DNA of 64,000 nucleotides, from assembly GCA_018261615.1 (NCBI GenBank), contig JAGTSE010000018.1, positions 1 to 64,000 of the forward strand, read 5' to 3'. A program made the translations under genes and the position numbers. The DNA comes from Pseudomonadota bacterium. GTDB lineage: Bacteria > Pseudomonadota > Gammaproteobacteria > Enterobacterales > Enterobacteriaceae. Below the pieces are notes generated by a model. That model saw only the letters and a program-made list of their open reading frames with translations. It ran no database searches and was not told the DNA's origin. Position 1 is the stretch's first letter, and each line of letters starts with the position of its first letter. Below are positions 37,703 through 44,647 of the stretch, one piece after another.

Positions 37703-38083
37703 ATGAATTTATTAACACACAGCAACAACGGTGACAGTGAATTTACGTTTGTCGTGTCTCGATCCAGTGCTCAATTCGATGATAAAGTTCATACCGTCGC
37801 CGCAAAAAAAACACGTGAGCTGGAAATAACTCTCACAGATTTTCATCTCGAATCTTCAGAAATGCTGGAGGTGGACGGTTATCCCGCCGTCGAACTGTTT
37901 TATCAATTCAAAAATGATAACCGCGTTATTTATCAACGACAGACACTAATTTTACTGGATGATGCGATCTCCGGGAAAAAAATGGTCAGCTATGTAGGAA
38001 CCTGTCCCGGTGAATTCAGTGAAAATAATCAAAGACAATACCAGGAGATAATCCAGAGCATTAAATTTCATCGTGCAAAATAA
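37703..38083 (+). CDS. Shortened Eag-type (DcrB-like) T6SS chaperone
   Basis: The 126-residue protein is clearly related to the first part of the chaperone at 40296-41102: SEFTFVVSRSSAQ, EVDGYPAVELFYQFK, ISGKKMVSYVGTCPGEFSEN and QRQYQEIIQSIKFHR have counterparts there. This is the DUF1795/DcrB fold of Eag chaperones, which hold the membrane segments of prePAAR effectors. Upstream of the ATG at 37703 the frame stays open for about 22 codons and still resembles the paralogue (PTYKKDRAMN against PDVFKDRTMN), but offers only a TTG at 37670. The N-terminal strand may therefore have lost its start, and the gene is possibly a remnant without a partner effector beside it. Confidence 0.7.
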   Translation: MNLLTHSNNGDSEFTFVVSRSSAQFDDKVHTVAAKKTRELEITLTDFHLESSEMLEVDGYPAVELFYQFKNDNRVIYQRQTLILLDDAISGKKMVSYVGTCPGEFSENNQRQYQEIIQSIKFHRAK

Positions 38084-38123
38084 AACATATCAGTGATGCA
38101 GCTATTATTGCTGAGATAAACTT

Positions 38124-38332
38124 AGAGCCTATCCCATTAGGCTATTTTATTTGCCATTTTGGACCAGGGCAGTGCTCACACAAAATGTGTTGGCATTTTG
38201 AACGCCGCTTGCGGCGACCCTTTAGAGAGCGCGAAGCGAGTAATCCTCACGTACTGCGAGTACGCTCCGGTTGTTGCGCGCTGTCCGCGTCCAAATTGAC
38301 TGCAACAATATACGCCTGGTGGGATAGGCTCT
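38124..38332. repeat. 209-bp palindrome-ended intergenic element (MITE-like)
   Basis: The element is bounded by perfect 13-bp inverted termini, AGAGCCTATCCCA (38124-38136) and TGGGATAGGCTCT (38320-38332). Its right 115 bp recur at 72-184. No coding sequence is inside. It could be a non-autonomous mobile repeat or a family-specific intergenic RNA structure; I do not know a standard name for it. It ends 19 bp before vgrG and sits between the short chaperone gene and vgrG. Confidence 0.85.
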
Positions 38333-38351
38333 TAATTACGGATACAACGTT

Positions 38352-40283
38352 ATGGTGAACAGAATATCGGTCAGGCTGCCCGTAGAGGGGCTGCTTTTCT
38401 GGAAACTCTCCGGCCGCGAGGCGCTGTCGGAGCCGTTTACACTGGCGCTGACAGTACTGGGAACGGACGCGCGGATTGACCGCAGCAAACTGCTGGGCCA
38501 GCCGGTGACGGTGACAGTCCCGACGCAGACGGGCTCGCGTTATTTCAACGGGAAAGTGACCCGCGTGGCGGTGAGTGCGACGGAGTTGTCGGGCACGCGC
38601 TATGCCGTGTACCAGCTGACGGCCGAGCCGGATGTGTGGCCGATGAAACGCGACCGTAACCTGCGCATCTTCCAGAGTCAGACGGTACCGCAGATTGTGA
38701 AAACGCTGCTCGGTGAATACCAGGTGAATCTGGAAGACCGGCTGACCGGCAGCTACCGCGTCTGGGATTACTGCGTGCAGTACCAGGAGAGCAGCTTTGA
38801 CTTCATCAGCCGCCTGATGGAGCTGGAAGGGATTGCGTACCACTTCAGGCATGAAGCCGACAGACACACGCTGGTGCTGACCGACGCCGCCTCCGAATTT
38901 AACCCCTTCCCCGGTTATGAAACCATTCCGTATCACCAGACGCCATCCGGCGGCAGCACGGATGAAGATGGCATCAGCCAGTGGGCGTTGGAAGACAGCG
39001 TCACGCCGGGCATCTACAGCCTTGACGACTATGATTTCCGCAAGCCGAATGCGTGGCTGTTCCAGGCGCGGCAGAACCCGTCCTCGCCGCAGCCGGGGAG
39101 CATTGATGTGTATGACTGGCCGGGGCGCTTTGTCGAGCACGGTCACGGCGAGTTTTACGCGCGCATCCGCCAGGAGCGCTGGCAGGTGGAGTACCAGCAG
39201 ATTCAGGCCACCGCCACGGCGGTGGGCGTGGCGCCGGGCAGCACCTTCACGCTGTATAACGCGCCGTTTTTCAGCGATAACGGCGACTATCTGACCACCG
39301 CAGCGACCTACTTTTTTGAAGAGAACCGCTACGCCAGCGGCAGCGACGGGGAAACGGAGCACCGCATCGACTTTACGGTTATCCCGTCGTCGGTGGTGTA
39401 CCGCCCGGCGGCGGTGACGGCGTGGCCGCGCACCTACGGCCCACAGACGGCGAAAGTGGTTGGTCCGCAGGGGGAGAGCATCTGGACGGACAAATATGGC
39501 CGGGTGAAGGTGAAGTTTCACTGGGACCGGCAGGCGAAGGGCGATGACACCAGCTCCTGCTGGGTGCGGGTCTCCAGCGCCTGGGCGGGCCAGGGGTTTG
39601 GCGGGGTACAAATTCCGCGCGTCGGCGACGAAGTGGTGATCGACTTTATCAACGGCGACCCGGACAGGCCGATCATCACCGGACGTGTCTACAACGAAGC
39701 CAGCATGCCGCCGTGGGCGCTACCCGCAGCCGCGACGCAAATGGGCTTCCTCAGCCGCTCGAAAGATGGCTCGGTGGATAACGCCAACGCCAACGCCCTG
39801 CGCTTTGAGGATAAAGCGGGGGAGGAGCAGGTGTGGCTGCATGCCGAGCGTAACCTTGATGTGGATGTTGAGAACGACGAAAGCCACACCATCGAAATGA
39901 ATCACACGCATTTTGTTGGAGAAAACGAAACACTGCGGGTGGTGAAAAACCAAAATACTGGCGTCAAAGTCAACACTGTGAATTTGACTGGCAACGATCG
40001 TCAGGATAAAGCATGCAATGACTTTATTCTCTCAGCCGGGAATACATTGCGTCTGGAGTGTGGGGAGAGTGTGATTGAATTATCCAGCGATGGGAGCATC
40101 AATATCGTTGGCAATGATTTCAATTTCACGGCGAAAAAAAGTGCGCAAATTAATACCACGGGGGGAGAACTTCATTTAAATCCTGACGGAGGTTCGGCTG
40201 CGATAGTCGCACCCGGTTCAGGTCATCAGGCGGCCATTCAACAAGAAGTTGAAAGTTTTTTTGTTATCAACAGCAATAAATAA
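38352..40283 (+). CDS. vgrG: T6SS spike protein VgrG (TssI)
   Basis: VgrG trimers cap the Hcp tube and carry PAAR effectors. The 643-residue protein has the gp27-like N-terminal part (VNRISVRLPVEGLLFWKLSG, FDFISRLMELEGIAYHFRHE) and the gp5-like OB and needle part (DKYGRVKVKFHWDRQAKGDD, SCWVRVSSAWAGQGFG, IPRVGDEVVIDFINGDPDRP). The C-terminal repeats form the beta-helix (ENDESHTIEMNHTHFVGENE). There is no added toxin domain; about 35 residues follow the needle. Base composition falls from GC-rich to AT-richer after about 39,950, suggesting that the tail has been exchanged with the downstream cassette. The start lies 19 bp after the palindrome-ended repeat, with a weak ribosome site. Confidence 0.95.
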   Translation: MVNRISVRLPVEGLLFWKLSGREALSEPFTLALTVLGTDARIDRSKLLGQPVTVTVPTQTGSRYFNGKVTRVAVSATELSGTRYAVYQLTAEPDVWPMKRDRNLRIFQSQTVPQIVKTLLGEYQVNLEDRLTGSYRVWDYCVQYQESSFDFISRLMELEGIAYHFRHEADRHTLVLTDAASEFNPFPGYETIPYHQTPSGGSTDEDGISQWALEDSVTPGIYSLDDYDFRKPNAWLFQARQNPSSPQPGSIDVYDWPGRFVEHGHGEFYARIRQERWQVEYQQIQATATAVGVAPGSTFTLYNAPFFSDNGDYLTTAATYFFEENRYASGSDGETEHRIDFTVIPSSVVYRPAAVTAWPRTYGPQTAKVVGPQGESIWTDKYGRVKVKFHWDRQAKGDDTSSCWVRVSSAWAGQGFGGVQIPRVGDEVVIDFINGDPDRPIITGRVYNEASMPPWALPAAATQMGFLSRSKDGSVDNANANALRFEDKAGEEQVWLHAERNLDVDVENDESHTIEMNHTHFVGENETLRVVKNQNTGVKVNTVNLTGNDRQDKACNDFILSAGNTLRLECGESVIELSSDGSINIVGNDFNFTAKKSAQINTTGGELHLNPDGGSAAIVAPGSGHQAAIQQEVESFFVINSNK

Positions 40284-40295
40284 AGGGATACGGAA

Positions 40296-41102
40296 ATGGC
40301 TGATTATATTCTCCAGGAAGCAACGCTGGCGCTGCCGGATGTATTTAAAGATCGTACCATGAATTTATTTACGCTGAATGATAACGGTGCCAGTGAGTTT
40401 ACTTTCGTTGTATCCCGGGCCAGTGCCAAAAAAGACGAAAATATTCAGGCGGTGGCTGCGAGAATCTTGCGTGAGATGGAAATTACTGTTCCGCAGTTTC
40501 AGCTTCAATTGTCCCGACCTGTAACGATTGACGGTGAACCTGCGATTGAACTTTATTATCAGTTCAAAAGCGATGGCGCGCTTATTTTTCAGCGCCAGAC
40601 AGTGATCTTATTAGATGAACAACCAACCGGGAAAAAAATTGTTTGCTACATTGGTACTTGCCCTGATGAATTCAGTGATTATTACCAGCGGCAATACCAG
40701 GAGATTATTCAGAGCATTAAATTTCATCGCGAGCGTGAAAGAGAACCTGAGCAGATGTTACAGGCTGATGATCAACGGGTATTCTTTGCGCTTGATACTG
40801 AGACAAAGCATCTAAATGCCTTTGAGGGTATACAGGCACTTTACCAACACTTGCCTTTGCAACGAGCACGTGAAGGTACGTTTTTGCTCTACGCGCAGGA
40901 TGGGCAAGCACTGAAGATCGCTCCCGTACCCGGAAGCCAGCCAGTACGCTATGCGCTGTGGACGCTTCCTGAGGCCGGTGGGCACAATCTTGGCCAGCAA
41001 TTGTCTATTTGTCGAACATTCGCGGGCGTTGCTGGACTGGATTCCGCTGAGAATGTCCGACGTTTCCTTGCGCATGGCAGAGATGGCGTGAATCATGGCT
41101 GA
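40296..41102 (+). CDS. Eag-type (DcrB-like) T6SS chaperone with extra C-terminal region
   Basis: The 268-residue protein starts with a DcrB/DUF1795 domain (about residues 1-147: MADYILQEATLALPDVF, SEFTFVVSRASAKKDEN, AIELYYQFKSDGALIFQRQT). Such Eag chaperones bind the N-terminal membrane region of prePAAR effectors before secretion. Typical Eags end here; this one continues for about 120 residues (FFALDTETKHLNAFEGIQAL, EGTFLLYAQDGQALKIAPVP, RYALWTLPEAGGHNLGQQL) that I do not recognise. It has no signal peptide. Its stop overlaps the effector start by 8 bp, so the pair should be translationally coupled and act together. Confidence 0.85.
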   Translation: MADYILQEATLALPDVFKDRTMNLFTLNDNGASEFTFVVSRASAKKDENIQAVAARILREMEITVPQFQLQLSRPVTIDGEPAIELYYQFKSDGALIFQRQTVILLDEQPTGKKIVCYIGTCPDEFSDYYQRQYQEIIQSIKFHREREREPEQMLQADDQRVFFALDTETKHLNAFEGIQALYQHLPLQRAREGTFLLYAQDGQALKIAPVPGSQPVRYALWTLPEAGGHNLGQQLSICRTFAGVAGLDSAENVRRFLAHGRDGVNHG

Positions 41103-42363
41103 GTATCAAGCCGCGCGCGTTGATGATCCCATTGCTCATACCGCGTCGAAAGGCTGGATGATCGCTGGCCTTATCGGTGGTGCTTTGTTGGGCGCGGCTG
41201 CCGTAGCGGTAACCGGTGGCGCGGCACTGGTGGTGGTCTCCACTGTTGCCGCCGGTGCTTGCGCGGGCGGCGGTTTGGGGGAAGTTTTAGGCAGTATGTC
41301 ATGGGCGCCCAGACATGTGACCGGAATGCTGAGGGAGGGGTCTCCTAATGTCTTTATAAATAGCCGTAAGGCAATCCGCGCGCACTACTCTCTCGGTGAG
41401 TGCGATGAACACAGCGGTAGTACACAGCGAGTCGCTGAAGGATCTATAAAGGTATACATCAACAACTATCCTGCTGCGCGTCTCGGCGATCGTTTGACCT
41501 GTAGTGCGGAGATATTCCAGGGCTCAGTTAACGTTTTTATCGGTGGCGCAAAAGTACAAACGGATGATATCAATCCCGAAATTCCGGCGTGGGTGAACTG
41601 GGTGATGTTAGCTGTTGGAGCTGGTGCACTAGCGGTAGTTGCCGGACCGGTAATTGCATTGTTAAGTACCGTAGGGGGAATGGCGGGAGGAACGCTCGGC
41701 AACTATATTGGCGGTAATATCTTTGGCGAGGGTAGCGACGGCCAGAAATGGAGTATGCTGGCTGGTGGGCTCATTGGCGGTGGCCTGGGGGTTAAAGGCG
41801 GAGCGAAGTATAACGCCTGGCGAGTGGGTAAGGTTGAAACCAATGGTGTTCCAATAGACAAAGCCACTTACGATGAGATCCTCAATATCCCTAAAGGTCA
41901 GAAGCCAGATCCTGAAACCTACCTTCCACAAGAATACATTAGCAAGCATGCGGAGGAATTTTCTGATGGTGCGACGCGTATCGTTTCAAGAGGTGATTAT
42001 GATATGTACGGCTTGGGTAAGCCGGATAACTTAAACTCAGAATTCGTAAGTTCTAAGCGTAATATGGAGTCTATTGTTAATGAGTCAAATGGCGATACAA
42101 CAGTAATGTCTGAACGTTTGGGCATTCCTAAAGAGCAATTTGAACAAGGGGATTTACTTAGGGTCGATTATTTCCCTACCGAAAAATATAATGCAAAAAT
42201 ACCAACGGGTAACGAGTGGGGTGCCCGGGATACTGAACCTTTATGGTTGCCTGGAGGGAAGCTACCCAATGGAGACTATGAGGCTGTTATCTCTATGAAA
42301 GATTTAGAAAAAGGCGTTGACTACCAAGTGTATGATCTGAAAACAGGAGCGATATATGATTGA
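41095..42363 (+). CDS. prePAAR/PAAR T6SS effector with unassigned C-terminal toxin
   Basis: The 422-residue protein has in order: the prePAAR motif AARVDDPIAH (residues 6-15, fitting AARxxDxxxH), a Gly/Ala-rich membrane region (about 19-60), a PAAR domain (about 80-160; SPNVFINSRKAIRAHYS, GSIKVYINNYPAARLGDRL, QGSVNVFIGGAKVQTDD), a second membrane region (about 166-206) and a C-terminal toxin region (about 270-422). Two membrane regions put it in the class II prePAAR group. The toxin part has LPQEYISKHAEEF, SERLGIPKEQFEQGDLLRVD, IPTGNEWGARDTEPLWLPGG and ends DYQVYDLKTGAIYD. I cannot assign an activity. It becomes AT-rich after about 41,980, typical of an exchanged toxin cassette. Confidence 0.85.
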   Translation: MAEYQAARVDDPIAHTASKGWMIAGLIGGALLGAAAVAVTGGAALVVVSTVAAGACAGGGLGEVLGSMSWAPRHVTGMLREGSPNVFINSRKAIRAHYSLGECDEHSGSTQRVAEGSIKVYINNYPAARLGDRLTCSAEIFQGSVNVFIGGAKVQTDDINPEIPAWVNWVMLAVGAGALAVVAGPVIALLSTVGGMAGGTLGNYIGGNIFGEGSDGQKWSMLAGGLIGGGLGVKGGAKYNAWRVGKVETNGVPIDKATYDEILNIPKGQKPDPETYLPQEYISKHAEEFSDGATRIVSRGDYDMYGLGKPDNLNSEFVSSKRNMESIVNESNGDTTVMSERLGIPKEQFEQGDLLRVDYFPTEKYNAKIPTGNEWGARDTEPLWLPGGKLPNGDYEAVISMKDLEKGVDYQVYDLKTGAIYD

Positions 42364-42616
42364 GGCTAAAATTATTTATTCGCAGCGAGGCGATTTTGTT
42401 TTAATGGAGTCTGGAGATAAATTTATTATTTCCGTGCTAATACCTAATTTTTATCCAAATTCACATTTTGATGTGAGTAAACACTTTTTCCTGACAGATG
42501 AAGAGATAAAACATAAAGATGACGTTGATTATCTAAAAAAATTATCTGAACTGATCAGGAAAAACTGGACTCTATTTTCTGATAGAGAGATAGATAATGT
42601 AAAAATTAAGCGATAG
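42356..42616 (+). CDS. Predicted immunity protein of the PAAR effector
   Basis: The 86-residue protein has no signal peptide or membrane segment. Its start overlaps the effector stop by 8 bp, the usual layout of a T6SS effector and its cytoplasmic immunity protein. It belongs to a small family with the next two genes; shared features are a short N-terminal strand pair (KIIYSQRGDFVLMES), the phrase FFLTDEEIK, and a helix ending LIRKNWTLFSDREID. The AT-rich composition matches the toxin. Function is inferred from position. Confidence 0.8.
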   Translation: MIEAKIIYSQRGDFVLMESGDKFIISVLIPNFYPNSHFDVSKHFFLTDEEIKHKDDVDYLKKLSELIRKNWTLFSDREIDNVKIKR

Positions 42617-42655
42617 GGTTTTGCAGTTTGTAGTATCTGATAAACGAGATGTGTC

Positions 42656-42931
42656 ATGAATTATATTAATAGAATATCCTTTAACCCATGGTATTATACT
42701 CTTTATCAAATAATAGACGGTGGTTTTGTACTGAAGATGATTTTTTCTGAAGGTGTCTATAAAGTAGATATCGAACGATATTTTTTGTTTGCTGCGGATG
42801 AAATTGTTAGGCCATTAGATGCTGAATATATGAAGGTATTGTTAGAAAGTATCCGTTGTGATTACGCACGATTTCAGTCGCAAGAAATAACAAAAGAGTC
42901 AGTTTCAGACTGGTTTTGCTATTGTGGATAA
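42656..42931 (+). CDS. Immunity paralogue 2 (orphan)
   Basis: The 91-residue protein is related to its neighbours: ERYFLFAADEIVRPLDAEYM aligns with KHFFLTDEEIKHKDDVDYL, and LLESIRCDYARFQSQEI with LSELIRKNWTLFSDREI. No toxin remnant precedes it (only 39 bp separate it from the first immunity gene). It probably protects against a related toxin carried by other strains or lost from this locus (inference). Confidence 0.7.
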   Translation: MNYINRISFNPWYYTLYQIIDGGFVLKMIFSEGVYKVDIERYFLFAADEIVRPLDAEYMKVLLESIRCDYARFQSQEITKESVSDWFCYCG

Positions 42932-42950
42932 AGATAATGATTCTGTTTGA

Positions 42951-43043
42951 GTTTTTTTTCAAGGTGATAATACTATTGTTTCGGTCAGGTTAGGAATTGA
43001 TTATGAAGTTTATAACCTTAAGACAGGAGTTGTGTATGAATAA
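42951..43043 (+). pseudogene. Remnant of a second toxin C-terminus
   Basis: This frame, open from 42951 and ending at the TAA of 43041-43043, ends in GIDYEVYNLKTGVVYE, matching the end of the effector above (GVDYQVYDLKTGAIYD) at nearly every position. Upstream of it the frame is closed by a TGA at 42948. It is thus the displaced 3' end of a second, related toxin. Its stop overlaps the next gene by 8 bp, exactly as in the intact toxin-immunity pair. Confidence 0.85.
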
Positions 43044-43278
43044 TGTTAAGGTTATTTTCAAAGAACAGAGTGATTTCTTTATCTTGCAAGGAACTGATGG
43101 CTTATATATTTGTATGATTTGGCCGGCCGGTCATCTTGATGAAGAAAAGTGTTTTAAACTGAAAGATGATGATTTAATAAAATATCCTGATTATCGTGAT
43201 ATGGTTTCTTTGGCTAAAGAAATTCGTAGTAATTATAAATCATATAAAGCGCAAGAAGTACCTGTTCCGGATTTCTAG
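43036..43278 (+). CDS. Immunity paralogue 3 (orphan, stop codon re-made by an IS)
   Basis: The 80-residue protein is homologous to the two preceding ones (KVIFKEQSDFFILQG, KCFKLKDDDLIKYPD, LAKEIRSNYKSYKAQEV). The ATG at 43036 overlaps the toxin remnant stop by 8 bp. The IS256-family element inserted within its stop codon: the original ending GAT TTC TAA is now GAT TTC TAG, the G being the first base of the IS. The protein is therefore unchanged in sequence. Confidence 0.75.
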   Translation: MNNVKVIFKEQSDFFILQGTDGLYICMIWPAGHLDEEKCFKLKDDDLIKYPDYRDMVSLAKEIRSNYKSYKAQEVPVPDF

Positions 43279-43320
43279 AGAGCGTGAGAGCGTTTAGAAT
43301 TCTGTGTCACGTTAAAAATT

Positions 43321-44536
43321 CTACAGCGTCATCACATTATTCAGTCGTCCCTCAAAATAAATGGCTAACTGCGACAATGTCAAATTCCAGCTCTGGATCG
43401 GCATTGTCCATTTTTCCTGTGCGTTCATTATCCCCACATAAAGCAGCTTCAACAGACTGTTTTCATTCGGGAAAGCGCCTTTAGTTTTCGTCAGTTTCCT
43501 GAACTGACGGTGTACCGATTCGATAACATTCGTGGTGTAAATGACTTTGCGGATATTCGCCGGATAGCGGAAGTATGCTGACAGATTTTCCCATTTGCGA
43601 CGCCACGACTGGAGCACTACCGGATACTGCTGGCCCCATTTGGCCTCCAGCTCATCCAGCGCCGTTTCTGCGGCTTCTTTCGACACCGCGCGATATACCG
43701 GTTTCATGTCGGTCATGAAGGCTTTATGGTGCTTTGAGGCCACGTATTTAATCGAGTTACGGATCTGGTGAATGACGCACAACTGAACCTCTGTCTGCGG
43801 ATAAATGCTGTTTATTGCCTCCGGGAAGCCGGTTAGCCCGTCCACGCAGGCAATCAGAATGTCTTCAACACCACGGTTTTGCAGGTCACTCAATACGGAT
43901 AACCAGAAGTTAGCGCCTTCACTTTCCGACAGATACAGGCCCAGGATTTCTTTTTTGCCTTCCAGATTCAGCGCCAGAACGGTATAAACCGCTTTGCTCT
44001 GATAACGGCCATCCTCACGGATTTTATAGTGAATAGCGTCCAGCCAGACGAAGGGATAAACCTTCTCCAGCGGGCGCTGTTGCCACTGTTTTAGTTCAGG
44101 GATGACTTTATCGGTTACTGCACTGATGGTGGCGGTGGACACGCTGAAGGCATATAAATCTTCAATCTCCCGGCTGATGTCCTGGTAGCTCATCCCCAGT
44201 GCAAACAGGCAGTGCAAACAGGCGAATGATCTTGCGTTCGATCTCGTCGGACAGCGTGGTCTGGTGCTTCTTCACTAACTGGGGTTCAAAAGTACCATTA
44301 CGATCACGCGGAGTTGCCAGTTCAAAGCTGCCGGTAGGGGCTTTAATGGTCTTTTTGCCGGAGCCATTTCTACGGTTAGCTTCAACGTCCTGAGCCAGAT
44401 GAGAGTCAAGTTCAGCGGCCAGAGCGGCTTCAGTTAACTGTTTGATTAATGGTGTTAAGATGCCATCTTTGCCGGTGAGTGCCTGACCGGACTGGAGGGC
44501 CTTAAGCGCTTTGTCAAAATCGAAGGGCTGGGACAT
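43321..44536 (-). pseudogene. IS256-family transposase, frameshifted
   Basis: The N-terminal part (44162-44536, starts MSQPFDFDKALKALQSG) and C-terminal part (about 43321-44217) are in different frames. The break is a 13-bp tandem duplication, AGTGCAAACAGGC at 44198-44210 and 44211-44223; removing one copy restores a mutator-type transposase of about 400 residues with RLFALGMSYQDISREIEDLY. The DDE residues are visible in VWLDAIHYKIREDG, ACVDGLTGFPEAI and NVIESVHRQFRKLTK. A functional enzyme is unlikely unless the duplication reverts. Confidence 0.93.
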
Positions 44537-44613
44537 GTGTCATTCCTTTTTGATTGTATATTACTGGAATGAGTCGGATAAGAGAGCCGCATTTCTGCGA
44601 CTCCCTCTCCTCA

Positions 44614-44647
44614 GAACCGTGCGTGCAAGTTTCCCCGTACACGGCTC
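44614..44647 (-). ncRNA. Group II intron domain V
   Basis: Read on the minus strand, this 34-nt stretch forms the classic domain V hairpin: 5' arm GAGCCGTGTACGGGGAAAC, 3' arm TTGCACGCACGGTTC, with a GAAA-type terminal loop and the conserved GAGCCGT and ACGGTTC ends. The catalytic-core sequence appears intact, so splicing in RNA remains possible. Confidence 0.9.

Noticed and set aside
38247..39611. Long open frame (454 codons) on the minus strand across vgrG
   Set aside because: It is an antisense shadow of the GC-rich vgrG gene; the Arg/Ala/His-rich product has no recognisable domain and its stop region runs into the palindrome-ended repeat.
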